DNA of 64,000 nt, taken from Amphiduros pacificus (Eukaryota > Annelida > Polychaeta > Phyllodocida > Hesionidae). Below the pieces are notes generated by a model that was not told the DNA's origin, did not search any database, and saw only the letters and a list, made by a program, of their open reading frames with translations. A program made the translations under genes and the position numbers. Below, one piece after another: positions 13,010-45,246 of the stretch (positions are counted from its first letter, which is position 1; the number at the start of each line of letters is the position of its first letter). The DNA lies in contig OX439009.1 in assembly GCA_949316495.1 (NCBI GenBank), forward strand, positions 17,922,701 through 17,986,700, given 5' to 3'.

Positions 13010-13125
13010 GCCGGAGCCATTTATTTGATAAATAATGCTATCGGGTGGGATATTAGATTCAGGATGTTGTGTAATCAGTTGGCAGGGGTTTTGTGTGTAG
13101 AAAAGGTAATACGGGACTTTACATT

Positions 13126-15098
13126 TTACAAGTTGGTCGAGAATATAGGGAGCTGTTTAAAATCAATTTTTAATAAGGAATTTGTCATGAGTGAGATATT
13201 TGCATGGTTCCTGCATAGGACACAGGTGGTAGCATGGGACTTGGTTGTGGGTGGTTCATTTGAGTAGGGGTTGTAGTTGGAGTATATAATATTCGTTTTT
13301 GGTTGCATAGAAATAGAATTGTTTTTATTTTCACACAGAGAAAAAGTGCCGACAAGGCACGTACATAAACAAAGATGAGAGAGTTTCTGATTTCTAGTAA
13401 GAAAATTAACGTCCATAGATTTCTTATAGCAGTGTGTACGGGAACAGTTTTCATTTATGATATTATGCACATTTAAAATGTTCATAGGATAACCGTTCCG
13501 TTCATAGGTAGTGGACTTTTCCGGGTCAAAAACCGTGTTAATGTCTCTGGAGTACTTAGCGATTTCATCACGAACATGTTGAACAGCTTCACGCTTGCCC
13601 CCAAACGTGAGTAGGCTGATCTTCTCGTCACCATTTTTTACTGTGTGTACTTTTATCTGTACTCCGATGTCATCGCGGAAACGGCGGATGTTGGCACCAC
13701 CTTTCCCGATTATCCTTCCCGCAAGATCGGAGGAAATAACCGTTATCTCCTCTGGGATGATTTTCCTCTTCTTGTTTGCAGCTGGGGAGGAGGATTTAGA
13801 AGAGGGACTGGTAGCAGGTATGTTTACGGATGTAGTTTCGTCTGGGAGGAGCGCCGTTTCTTTTGGTGGTTCAGTTTTTTCCGCTTTCTCGGGGATAGGT
13901 AGAGAGTTTAGTTGATGTTGCATCGCCGTAATAGACTTCTCCAAAAGCGTGCCGTCAGGATTCAAAGAGGCCAAGATGCTCATTTCGTAGAAGAGAGGCA
14001 GTCGTAAGTAGTTTACCCCAGTCATCTTGAGCGAAGATAGCAGGCCAGTGACAGCGAGCCATTTAGACCGGATGATGGCGTCTTTGCTGGGAGGTGGTGT
14101 TAGAATTGTAACTGTGGGGCCCTTTGAGCGTATAAACTTAATATTGGCGAAAAGAGCCCGGTAGCAAGCCATGCCATTGAGTCCCGACGGGAAGGCACTG
14201 ATATCAGGAAAGAGGAATATATGGTCAGTAGTTGCAGTTCTGCTCGAGCGTCTGGCCACGTGGTCCAGGCCTTCAGCCGTGGAATGGATGCGTACATCGG
14301 TACGGAGCAGCCCCGACGAGATTTCAGCTTCCTGGCCATTGCGTGGAAGAACGACCAAGACGGATTTCCCGGAGGTAGGTTCCTCCTTGCTGGTATCTTC
14401 ATCAGACATGTCAATGGAAACGTCACTGGGTTTAGGCATGATTTGTTTGTTTGTTTGTTTGGGGTTTTACATCACTTTCAACATTATTTCAGTCATTTCG
14501 TGATGAGACCTACTTGTAGCAGATATAGTGCTGCCTCACTGAATTGTCATGTCGCAGGTCCTTGACATGACAACCCACCCGGTCACAGATTTACAAGGAC
14601 AACGGGTTAACCCTTTTGGCACGGGCCTCAGCTCGTATGGGAAATTGAATCATGAGTTCAATCTCGGCATGGCCGGGGATCGAACCCACGACCTTTGGAT
14701 CACCACAGAGGAACTGGTGCTAGTAAGCTGGCACTCTAACCAACTGCGCCACGGCCCGTGGCCCGTTTAGGCATGAATGTGGCGATAACCTCTTCACGTT
14801 CGGCCACCGCTTGCTCTGATTTGGCCAGCTCAGCAGCACTGGCAGCCTTCTCAAGTTCCAAATTCGTTTTCTCCGCGGTAATCTTGAGGACCTGTTCGCT
14901 GAGGCGAGTATTTGTCGCATTTGTGGCATTGTTCAGTACTGTCAGCCTATCATTGGCATCCCGTAAAGCAGCTAATTCTCCCGCTTTCGAGGGCCCAGCA
15001 ACTGGTTAAATGTCATTGCCACGTGCGTCTCCCTTCGCTATGGCACTCCACAGGGACGGGCCGGCTGGCGTGTTTTCTTTATTTTCTTTTGTGGACAT
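13126..15098 (-). pseudogene. LINE-A ORF1: coiled coil + SGNH-like region + KH domain
   Basis: ORF1 starts at 15098 (MSTKENKENTPAG) and has one in-frame TAA at 15006-15008. The following segment (LAALRDANDRLTVL to AVAEREEVIA) is a heptad-rich coiled coil. A SINE insertion at 14431-14764 splits the frame. The 437-codon remainder has an acidic start, then a region with DHIFLFPDISAF and VTILTPPPSKDA that resembles a degenerate SGNH hydrolase fold (inference), and a clear KH domain with the GRIIGKGGANI loop near residue 240. A Cys-containing tail (CVLCRNH) follows. KH implies RNA binding by the ORF1 protein. Placing ORF1 and ORF2 in one element rests on adjacency, strand and composition. Confidence 0.75.
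14431..14776 (-). mobile_element. tRNA-derived SINE, family A (copy 1), inside LINE-A ORF1
   Basis: Minus strand: tRNA-like head with box A (TGGCGCAGTTGGTTAGAGTG) and box B (GGGTTCGATCCCCGGC), a body with GTGACCGGGTGGGTTG, a core with CTCATCACGAAATGACTG, and a tail of AAACAAACAAAC. The target-site duplication GTTTAGGCATGA flanks it at about 14425-14436 and 14765-14776. This proves insertion into the ORF1 coding sequence. Confidence 0.95.
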
Positions 15099-15126
15099 GA
15101 TGACTGTTCGGCTAACAAGCTGAGAG

Positions 15127-15379
15127 GGGCCACGGGCCGTGGCGCAGTTGGTTAGGGCACCAGCTTATTAGCACCAGTTCCTCTGTGGTGATCCAAAGGT
15201 CGTGGGTTAACCCGTTGTCCTTGTAAATCTGTGACCGGGTGGGTTGTCATGTCAAGGACCTGCGACATGACAATTCAGTGAGGCAGCACTATATCTGCTA
15301 CAAGTAGGTCTCATCACGAAATAACTGAAATAATGTTGCAAGTGATGTAAAACCCCAAACAAACAAACAAACAAACAAG
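15127..15379 (+). mobile_element. SINE family A (copy 2), internally deleted
   Basis: Plus orientation. The head is intact through box B, which then jumps directly to the ACCCGTTGTCCTTG body, a deletion of roughly 75 bp relative to the copy at 23.46 kb. The flanking duplication ACAAGCTGAGA is seen on both sides, so it is a separate insertion upstream of the LINE-A ORF1 start. Confidence 0.9.
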
Positions 15380-15889
15380 CTGAGAATGAAGTGAAATTGC
15401 AGGTCAGTAATGTGTAGAGTGTGTAGCGTGAGGGGTTAGAACAATACATATGCGGGCTCAAGAAAAAGCTGTGAAATCGTATATAGACAATGTCAAGAGT
15501 GGTAGGGTAATGTTCAATAATTAACGCTCCAGTGGTTTTGTGGGGCAGATTGAGGGAATTGATATTATTTAGTCTAATTTCTTGTAAAAAAAGTACAAGA
15601 ATTGTCCACCAAGTGTAGTGAGATAAACGGCCTTGATTGCCGCTGCTGTATAGAAAACTGGGGGTCGGCCAGAGTTCTGTTTGATTTAATGTGTTAGAAA
15701 AGACCAGGGTCTACTGGCCGGAGTTGATCAGTTGTATTAGATCAGGAGGTGTGATCTATGTGTTTAGATCAGTAGGTTAGATCAGGAAAGTGATCTAAGT
15801 TCAGGTAAGACAATGACCTACAAAACTAGATCAAAACGTCTTGTGGGAGGTTAGGTGGAATACCGTTGTCCCAGGCAGCTAACGGTAAA

Positions 15890-16430
15890 GAATTGAAACT
15901 GAATAATTGCGTTATAATCATGTTGGCATATCAGTATATATTGATATGAATCTAAAATCTAAAATTAAATTGCAATAATGAAATATGGAAACATTTCAAA
16001 TTTGAATGAATATTTTATGTCATCTCTGCAGACTATAATTCCTAGATTTACATTAATATATCTGAAATTTACTTTGAGTTAGATTATAAAATGCAGACAC
16101 AAAGAAAAACAAATATATTCTTGAACATGACGTTCCTGGTTATCTAAGTTTGTACAGTGCTGCTGTTTGTACAGTATGTGGAATGTTTCCCATGCCTAAG
16201 GTCTGGGGATTGAATACCAGTTGGGACAATTATTTTTCATAGTCACAGAGTCATATTCAGAAATAATCATATTGGTTTTCTAAGCTCATTTAATTGTGAC
16301 CAATCATTATGAATATCTTCATGTAGTTTTGGAGAATGGACCCTAAATGTATACAGTGTCATTAACCCACGAGCTCCGTATCTCACTAAGAGAATCCAGT
16401 CCTAGACTCACAGTTCAAAATCGGTCAGTC
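15890..16430. other. Non-coding, no feature seen
   Basis: AT-rich DNA between the LINE 5' end and the 62-bp array. No coding or RNA signal was recognised. Confidence 0.4.
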
Positions 16431-16439
16431 AGATTCCAC

Positions 16440-16855
16440 TGGAATGATTCTGTACCTGACTATTTGATCATATTGTCCCCTCTGCCCACAGCCAGGTGAG
16501 TAATGATGATTTTGTACCTGACTATTTGATCATATTGTCCCCTCTGCCCACAGCCAGGTGAGTAATGAGGATTTTGTATGCGACTATTTGATCATATTGT
16601 CCCCTCTGCCCACAACCAGGTGAGTAATGATGATTCTGTACCTGACTATTTGATCATATTGTCCCCTCTGCCCACAGCCAGGTGAGTAATGATGATTTTG
16701 TACCCGACGATTTTATCATATTGTCCCCTCTGCCCACAGCCAGGTGAGTAATGATGATTTTGTATGCGACTATTTGATCATATTGTCCCCTCTGCCCACA
16801 GCCAGGTGAGCAATGATGATTTTGTACCTATTTTACCATATTGTCCACTTTGCCC
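16440..16855 (+). repeat. 62-bp tandem repeat with splice-site-like units
   Basis: Six copies of a roughly 62-bp unit. Each contains CCCCTCTGCCCACAG (acceptor-like) and CCAGGTGAGTAATGA (donor-like) on the plus strand, the strand of the kringle exon just downstream. In front of the first donor an open frame (SVRFHWNDSVPDYLIILSP) could be an exon, but its phase does not fit the kringle exon directly. Confidence 0.85.
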
Positions 16856-17117
16856 ATAGACAGACGATAAAGCTAATCTTTGATTTTACATGTGAAATGT
16901 AAGTGGCCTTACATATGGAAAATAAGATGCAAGATTTGTTTTAGGATGACTCACAATTTATTGTTATTGAATTACACAAAGCCCAAGAAATGTGATTGGT
17001 AAATGTTATAATATCAATAACAGTCATGATATCAACAAATGCTTAAGATAGCGAGCAGTTGGTGCTGTAATTCAAAGCCAGGCTCGATTATCTCAATATC
17101 TCAATATCTTTTTACAG

Positions 17118-17405
17118 ATACAACTGCAACAAATGATGTTTGCATATCCACTACAACTGGATCAAGCTATGTTGGAACCTTAAACACTTCTATTGATGGA
17201 TGAATATGTCAGAGATGGGATGAACAGTACCCGCATGTACATGATACAGAGGTATACCATTTACCGGATGCCACCTTATCTGATGCCGCCAACTATTGCA
17301 GATTGAGAATTGATCACATGTCTCCTGACACCAGACCTTGGTGTTACACAACAGACCCAGATGTAGTAGTTCAATATTGTGATATTCCTTTTTGCACCTA
17401 TCAAG
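17118..17405 (+). pseudogene. Kringle-domain exon (Kremen-like), with stop codon
   Basis: The exon is bounded by TTTTTACAG and AAG/GTTAGT and has 1-1 phase, as kringle exons usually do. The frame has all six kringle cysteines (VCIS, ICQRWDEQYPH, NYCR, RPWCYTTDP, QYCDIPFC). An in-frame TGA at 17201-17203 replaces a variable residue just before the second cysteine. It splices in phase to the WSC exon at 19201, giving the kringle-WSC order of Kremen-type Wnt-pathway receptors. The stop and the frameshift in the WSC exon suggest a pseudogene. A sequencing error in one of them cannot be excluded. Confidence 0.8.
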
Positions 17406-18203
17406 GTTAGTTTTGGTGTCGATCATTTTGTCTTTACAACACAGAATTGTTTGCACGCATTATTGCATTGTTAAATTTGAAAATGTCCAAATACAATGCA
17501 GAAAGGTAAGACCATCTTCTCTCTTCTGGTTGACTGATAGTGACGTCATCACATGTTATGACTGCTGTTCTTCTGTATTGGAGATGCTATGGCATTATCA
17601 ATCACAAACATCTTGTTTAATTTGGGCCACCCCCATCATAGCAGTATAATCAAACTCCACCAGAGGGCGATGTGGTGAACCTATAACCTCTGTACAAGCT
17701 GCCTTTTGGTGCTGGCTCACCAGATCCAACAATTTTCATGTAACGGTCTGTCTTACTTATTTTTTTCTTTATTTTTTTCTTAAATTGTACTCAGATTGGT
17801 AATACAAAAGTTTGTGCATATAGAAACAACTATTAAGTGAGGCAAATTGCAATGGCAATTGGCCGTTGGAGGGCGGCTCGATCCAGACTGTGTAAGCTGT
17901 CCTCAAAACACAGCTGGATGCTAAATCGCGTCATTCCTGACGCTCGCAACAAAGCTGGGCAGTAATTCGCAGCCAATCTGAGTGGTTTCTGAGCGATGCT
18001 CTTTGGTGAACAATGGCCAGAATTAAAAGTTGATTTCTTTAATCTTTATATAGCGACTTTTAAAGAAAATAAAACGCTCTAAATTTGTTCCCAACACCTC
18101 GGTTACACATAAAAGAATAAAACTTAATTTGGACTAGATTTTTGCGTAATTTTAAGACTGCATCATGAGGAGTAATCCAGACTTTATTTCTTGATCCATT
18201 TTG

Positions 18204-18337
18204 TAAACAGTATGTCGCTATCCACATTCATTTTAAAACATTACCCTTAAAACATTAAAGATTTACTGTATAAACAGTATGTCGCTATCCACATTCATTT
18301 TAAAACATTACCCTTAAAACATTTAAGATTTACTGTA
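18204..18337. repeat. Two-copy 67-bp tandem duplication
   Basis: The segment TAAACAGTATGTCGCTATCC with its continuation to GATTTACTGTA occurs twice in direct order and is nearly identical. Confidence 0.9.
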
Positions 18338-18366
18338 AAATTTACATCATCATAATTAATACACTG

Positions 18367-18369
<3 letters not shown>

Positions 18370-18425
<56 letters not shown>

Positions 18426-18500
18426 GTAATAGTAATAGTAATAGTAATAATAATAATGATGATGATGATGATGATTATGATGATGATGATGATGATGATG

Positions 18501-18573
<73 letters not shown>

Positions 18574-18585
18574 TAATAAATAATT
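18370..18585. repeat. (AAT)n / (GAT)n microsatellite at a LINE tail
   Basis: About 210 bp of AAT, AGT and GAT triplets directly following the 3' end of a minus-strand LINE fragment. Confidence 0.95.
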
Positions 18586-18725
18586 TTCCATAGAGCTATT
18601 TCAGACCCCGTCTGCTCATGGCGCTTGCGTAAGTAATGCTCTCTGAACAAATGAGTCTTCAACTGCTTTTTAAAGCAGTCTACAGTCCAATTATACACAT
18701 AACTGTCAGGAAATTTGTTAAATTT
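18586..18725 (-). mobile_element. 3'-terminal fragment of a CR1/L2-type LINE
   Basis: The minus frame reads FKKQLKTHLFREHYLRKRHEQT, matching the C-terminus of the LINE at 4045 (FKTQLKTYLYRKHYLQKRHEET), followed by the GCGCCATGAGCAG 3' UTR and an ATT tail. Only about 140 bp remain. Confidence 0.85.
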
Positions 18726-19200
18726 TGTCATGATTGTGATGCATTTTTATGCCTTTTGTGTAACATAAAAAAGGTTAGTTCAGAATTGGTGTAGAACAGA
18801 TAATCCTCAACCCCACTCTATTTCCCCAATTACCCTACCTATGTTGGGGAGGCTACTTTGCCCTGACCTTGGAGGTGGTGGGTAGGAGGTGGCCAACTGT
18901 AGATTTGTTCCCAACACTGAGTGACTTATTTTACACGTCTTTACCTTATGAGAGTTGGAATGGAAAGAATGACTCAGCGCGCTTGCACATTAAAAATAGC
19001 AATGGCATCCCATTTCTTGTTCACTCGCTCCCATAAAGTCAATTATTTTCAATAATATTGTTCAATAATATTGTTTTACGCAAAAAAATTCACTAACCTT
19101 TCCACTAAGTGGCATTTTTGCCTCTGCTGTAAACCTTAAGCAGTATTCTGCCGTTTGAGATATATGAGTTCACTGAATAAATTAAATGTTATATTTTCAG

Positions 19201-19482
19201 AAAACTCTTTTCACTATATGGGCTGTTTTATTGATGATATGATATCCCGTGACATGCCAGTCTCCAGAGGTGAAGGACTGACACCTGGCGCCTGTATGCT
19301 GCTGTGCAGAGGATTTGCATATTTTGGTTTACAAAACTCAGGAGAATGCTGGTGCGGAGATTCCTATGGTAAGCATGGGAAGACTGAAGACACTGAATAA
19401 CAAATGTAAAGGAGATATCTTGAGATGTGGTGGTCCTTTGCGGAATGCCATATATACACCGAGCTCTAAATAAATCTCAGTA
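19201..19482 (+). pseudogene. WSC-domain exon (Kremen-like), frameshifted
   Basis: The exon starts after ATATTTTCAG in phase 1, compatible with the kringle exon. It reads HYMGCFIDD, LTPGACMLLC, YFGLQ, ECWCGDSYGKHGK, a WSC carbohydrate-binding-type domain. After TEDTE the frame hits TAA at about 19398, while the expected WSC ending (CKGDILRCGGPLRNAIY) continues in another frame up to about 19482. That fits a 2-nt loss where the next Cys should be. A donor-like TATG/GTAAGC inside the exon at 19370 could skip the damage but would truncate the domain. No CUB domain follows. This is probably a decayed gene, convergent with DBH. Confidence 0.78.
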
Positions 19483-20849
19483 CCATACATGGGGAAAAAA
19501 TAATAGAAATTATCAAGTAAATTCCTATCCTCCAGGACAGGACGTCTCTTTCATATCAGTCCCTGCTTCTAAAGGTATTAAGCTGGACTCAGAAACGGTC
19601 ACAAATCATCAGTATTCATAAATATCTGGCTGTGCGCTCATTGTATCATTATTAAGGCACAGTGAATATCACAAAATAACCAGATGATTCAAGGAATGAT
19701 GTAAAAAATTAAGATAACAATCATGACAAGAAAATCTTTTTTAAAAATCATGACAAGAAAGCCTTTTTAAAAAATAAGAATTTGAATACAGCTTCCTTTT
19801 TGAAAATGATATTTATATTTTCTCATCATTTTGAAGTTGCCGTAAATCAAAGACGTCATTGACTAGCACGTGCAGTGAGCTACAAGTAAACAATATACAC
19901 ACACTGCAAACCCACTGGGAAACTAAGATCACGAGAGTACGAATCGAATGCATCTACACAAATAACTGACGTATACACATTAGCCATTGTCGTCTCTGAT
20001 CAATATAGTATACAGTATGTTATTATATAGTCTATATTATAACATTACTACTCTAAGAGCTGCACACAAAAACAGATTAAGAATAAGAAACTTTTAAGGT
20101 CATTGAAATCATTATGGAGTCATATTTATTTCTTTACACATGTCTTAAATGAACAATGTTTCACTGAAAAAGTATTCAGTTACATTATTTTGTTTAGCAA
20201 AGTCAATTAAATGTACAATTTATCACTATCACAGCTATGTTACTTTTATATTATGCTGACAGAAATTATATATATAAATATATCTTTTTTTCATTAGTGT
20301 CACTATTGTTAACACTTCTAAACATAATATTCATTGATTCACCCTAAACTTAAGTTATTCCACACTGACGCGAACGCAGCAGCCCATTGGAAATATCCGA
20401 ATTAACCTTTAGCGGAAAAAATTCTTTTGTCCACGTTTTCTTTGGCTTTAACAAGCATAACAATATGAAAGGGTTTTGTTAAATTATAAATCAAAAATCT
20501 GAAAGGTAACCCTTTGAGATTTTACTGAAATAACAAAAAATAAATGATATATTTCTCTTATCAAGCCCACATCTTGATTTATATATTTAGTTTCTATGTT
20601 AAATTACTGGCTGCCATCTTTAATTTTCTTTAACATGTGCATCCATATTCCTCTCTGAATTTCAAATTGTATAGTTCTCCATGTTTTTGACAAGCTCCAA
20701 ATTAATGAATCTTATATCATATACTACATTTTATTACATGTATTTAACAGCTACAAGGATCCTCTTGTGAAGATAGTGACATTGTATTCCAGCAGAGATA
20801 TTTAAACATGTGTTAAATATATCTGATTCCAGGCTGAAGCATGCCGGGA

Positions 20850-41021
<20,172 letters not shown>

Positions 41022-41384
41022 GATTATTTCTCTCTTTGTCTCACAACTGACCTGTTTACAAAGCATACATCCCAGTCTCTATTGAATAACCACAAAGAAA
41101 TTTCCCCAAAAAATAACTTTTTTCACACAAATCTATGGCTTAATATGTGAGAGGTTGAAGGTAGCCTTGTTGTAGGGAGAGTGAGTCGTCTGATACCGCC
41201 TACTACAGCACCCTGACTCTGGGGTGCCACGGGTAACCGCTGCTGCTGAATATTAGTATTAACATAATCTTTGTCATTAGTCATCATTCATAACATATTG
41301 CTTATCTTTATCCAGAAATGGACCCTGTGATCACCTTTGAGTGAGCTAGGTAGAGGTAAGTTTCTGTAGAATGATATGATATAC

Positions 41385-41805
41385 TTCACAGTGTCAAGTA
41401 AGCCAGTAATATATTTGGAGTGATTTGATGTACTTCAAGTAAGCCATAGGGAATGTATTTGGAGTGATATGATGTACTTCAAGTAAGCCATAAGGAATGT
41501 ATTTGGAGTGATATGATGTACTTCAAGTAAGCCATAAGGAATGTATTTGGAGTGATATGATGTACTTCAAGTAAGCCATAAGGAATGTATTTGGAGTGAT
41601 ATGATGTACTTCAAGTAAGCCATAAGGAATGTATTTGGAGTGATATGATGTACTTCAAGTAAGCCATTAGGAATGTATTTGGAATGATATGATATACTTA
41701 ACAGTTTCAAGTAAGCCATAAGGAATGTATTTGGAGTGATATGATGTTCTTCGAATAAGCCATAAGAATGTATTTGGAGTAATATGTTATAATGCGTCAA
41801 AAGAA
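41385..41805. repeat. 44-bp tandem repeat
   Basis: About nine units of AAGCCATAAGGAATGTATTT plus GGAGTGATATGATGTACTTC plus AAGT. Degenerate relatives continue to about 42110. Confidence 0.93.
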
Positions 41806-42110
41806 AGTACAAAAGCTACAGGAAATGTCTCAAGAGTGAAATGATATATTTGGGCAAAGCAAAGTTTGCAAGACACAGAAAATGTTACACTGTGACAAAA
41901 GCAAGAACTTAAGCCATAGGATATGTTTTTGGGGTTTTATGTAACAAAGGAAAGTACACAAGCCAAAGGAAATGTTTCTGAATAATGTTAAGTAAGTAAA
42001 CAATAGAATATGTCTCTGGGGTGATATGCTACATTGTAACAAGGTCAAGTAACTGAGCTAAAGAAAATGTCTCTGGAGTCATTTGTGGCAAAGTCAAGTA
42101 AGGCACGTGA

Positions 42111-43235
42111 AGTGTCTCTGGTTTAGAACACTTTGAAAAAGACACACACTCTTTGGGGTGATTTCATAAGATGTGACTTTTAAGACGGACAATTCAGGCA
42201 TTGGGGCGCATTTATCCACGAGTGATGCACTGTGATCAGGCGCGAGATGTGCTGCGGTTTGCTCAACATGTGCAATGTATGCTTTGCCACCATAAAATAA
42301 TCCCTATTGTTAAACTTGTTTCGCAGATTACACAGGCAAATGTAATGACACCACTACATATGCAATCTAAATATGCATGCGTGTAGAACACCTGTCTGAT
42401 TAAACAGCGCTGTATCAGTTAGGCAAATACCCTGATGTTTAATTTGTGAATGATATTGCAAATCTCAGTGATTGGAATTTTGTTAATGTATTTGTTTCAC
42501 AATCTGATCTGTACTCTGAAATAATATTTCTTCAGAATACCAGATCAATGGATATGGTATTATTACAAAACAAGTAAAGGGAAAAGAAGTAAAAACGGGG
42601 TTTATTAATAAAATGAATGGTCTGGAAATGAGTTACTCACTGGTCGTGAAACTCGGAATCAACATCCGGAACAGAATAAAGTTGATCCCTCTGAATGTTT
42701 TTTTATATTATGTCGACTACTAAATTCGAGTCAATCATATAATTAAAGTGCAAATCAATAAGTATGACGATGATATGTTTGATTCTGTAACAACGTTCAT
42801 ACTTCAAAGCAGATTGAATAAATCTTTAATGGTAAATGTATGTTTTCAAGATAAATCGGCTGTAAAATGTTTTGTTTTTATCATCCATGATCGGATAACT
42901 GTTTTTCAATGAGATGCACTATTCATTAACCATCAATATTGAAAATCATTTTATTATTCTGATTTGAATATTCTGAATATTTTGTTGTATGTCAAATAGC
43001 ATATATAAGAATGACACTCCAAACCGAATCTACAATGAAAGTGGAACTACAAGATATTCTTTAAAAATAATTGAAATAAAAAATATGTATTTTCATGTCC
43101 ACTCTATAAATAGATATTTTTCTGTGTTATTTTTGTTCCAAATTTCCATTACCAGTACAACAAATGAGGCACTGTTATGAATGTACCGTGATGTCAATAA
43201 CTCTAAGAAGTTTAACAAGATATTGGTGCTTAGCT
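42111..43235. other. Intergenic, no feature seen
   Basis: AT-rich DNA with only short chance frames. Confidence 0.4.
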
Positions 43236-43439
43236 GGTGGTGTTATGTTTGGCTTTTGGCATGGCAGACATGGATTCTAATAGTCCATTTATCGCCCTAA
43301 CTCAAGCAGAATGGACGCCCTCCTTTATTTCCATGTCATCCATATTGGATTTGTCAGTTGCTTTCATGGCTATCAGACTTGCGCTTTCTGTTCGCCATCT
43401 CAGCCTAAATAAATTGTCCCACTCAATGGCTGGGCGGAA

Positions 43440-43580
43440 CTCATAAATGCATTAATAAATCGTCGACGTCACTCTGGCCGAGTGTAATCAGTGGGAGGAA
43501 GCTCGACCGGAAAACACTGCTGTATCGTCTGCTCAGGTCACGTGCCTTATACGAGCTTTGGACGTGATTTCAGCTCGTAT
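43440..43580. promoter_or_regulatory. CpG-rich patch, possible promoter or 5' exon
   Basis: About eleven CpGs in 120 bp within otherwise CpG-poor DNA, including GTCGACGTCAC and an E-box in GGTCACGTGCC. It lies 2.4 kb upstream of the DBH start codon, a plausible place for its promoter or first non-coding exon. No TATA box or donor was identified. Confidence 0.3.
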
Positions 43581-44850
43581 TGTAGTGCACATTGTTACAT
43601 GTCCTTAAGTTTATTTTCTTTGTGAATAAAGATTGAAAATGAATCAATTTTAATAAAAATGTTATTGTGAGAAAGACAGAGGAGAAATTATTTCAATAGC
43701 ACATGAAATAACATCAATCAACAGAACAGTAAGACATGTTGAGTATGAAGATTGACCTGTTATTCAGAAACTACTATATATAGCAACTAGAGATACACAA
43801 TTACAGTATGCAGTACTAGATAATTTACAGAATCGTTCCTTGTCAAAAATGGTTCTATAGTCCAACACTGTGAAAATGTCCTGAGCATTTTAATGACTGT
43901 GTTGAGGAGTTCTGGAAAATCGTTGAATCATGGTGGAATATAACTTCTATTATGATTACTAACAAGCATATTATAATTGAGTTTTACTATGCATACTATG
44001 CCGCCATCGATTATGTCATTTTATGATGGAATTGGTTAAAAAAAACAATCCGTTAATAATTTTTTAGTCCACTTAAGATATATTTATTATTGGAGAAAAT
44101 GATCTGTACAAAAAAAAAATTGTATCAGACACATTTAACAAGAGGTGGACTCGGTGATGGGGACAAACTTTAAATCACTGCTATATCATTTCAACAGTAT
44201 GGACAAAGGTTTCTTACCAGATGACAACAAAATATGGATAAATTACGGTAAAATACAGAAAAAATGTGTTGGCCAGGGAGTATGATGTGGTCATTGGGAT
44301 ATTGCAGATCGGCTTTTAACATACGTGTTTACATCCAGTTCACTTCATGGATGCGATGGTTCATCCGCACATCAAAAATAGCATTTGAATCAGATATTTT
44401 TCATCTCCATGCTATTCAAAGTAATGGGAATGTTAGAGATTCCAAAATTGGATTGATAGAGCAATCTACTAACACATATGTTAAGAGATATAATTGATAA
44501 TAATAATATATCATGTTAATAATAATATTTCATTTTAATAATATTCCAAGTTAATGATAATCCTAAGTATGATCTATGATGAAAACATTGTTTTAAACTT
44601 TTGTTCTCTGTATTCTATTGAAAAATCTGTGAGAAATTGATAACATAATATACCACAATAATAGCAATAACCAAATTGATAATTAGAGTTGGCCTATTAT
44701 ATTTGAATTAAATAAAAATCTAATTTTGATAGTTCTGCGAATTTGACCAAATACACAAGATAACATATCCCGTCATTCATGATGGCAACATTACAGGAAA
44801 TGTTTTGTCTTGTTTGTGACAACAAGATGACAAGTTGGCCTATCCTGCAT

Positions 44851-45246
44851 GTGATCACTCAACGACATATCAAGTTTGGATGTAAATTCATGAAACCTGT
44901 ATATGATGACAAATGTCCTGTTTGTGATGCCAAGTTGTCATCTCCTGTTTGTGGTGGCAAGTTGTCATGTCCTGTTTTTGATGGCAAGTTGTCATGTCCT
45001 GTTTGTGGTGGCAAGTTGTCATGTCCTGTTTTTGATGGCAAGTTGTCATGTCCTGTTTGTGATGGCAAGTTGTCATGTCCTGTTTGTGATGGCAAGTTGT
45101 CATGTCCTGTTTGTGGTGGCAAGTTGTCATCTCCTGTTTGTGATGGCAAGTTGTCATGTCCTGTTTGTGGTGGCAAGTTGTCATGTCCTGTTTGTGATGG
45201 CAAGTTGTCATGTTCTGTCTGTGATGGTATATAATGAGAGCAGCAT
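44851..45246 (+). repeat. 396-bp tandem duplication, unit 1, with 27-bp inner repeats
   Basis: A unique head (GTGATCACTCAACGACATAT to GATGACAAATG) is followed by eleven 27-bp units (CCTGTTTGTGATGGCAAGTT plus GTCATGT). The plus frame from 44779 to 45234 reads CPVCDGKLS and CPVCGGKLS repeats. Other frames are also open, so coding is doubtful. Confidence 0.93.

Larger units (their letters stand above)
9702..15880 (-). mobile_element. Near full-length CR1/L2-type LINE (LINE-A copy 1)
   Basis: Read on the minus strand: a probable 5' UTR (about 15880-15100), ORF1 with coiled coil and KH domain (15098-13126), a spacer and ORF2 start (about 13009), endonuclease (12578-11912), reverse transcriptase (11835-10048), C-terminal domain (10078-9752), and a 3' end with GCGCTATACAAATTTT and an ATT tail at 9702-9718. 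Two SINEs sit inside it. Single-base lesions break both ORFs, but the copy is the youngest-looking LINE in the window. A second truncated copy lies at 46399-48395. The 5' limit is inferred from base composition only. Confidence 0.85.

Noticed and set aside
14690-14757. tRNA gene
   Set aside because: The tRNA-like box A/box B head belongs to SINE family A, with body, tail and target duplication; the same holds at 15127, 23460 and 53727.
18342-18731. Poly-Tyr/His protein
   Set aside because: It is a LINE C-terminus running into a triplet microsatellite.
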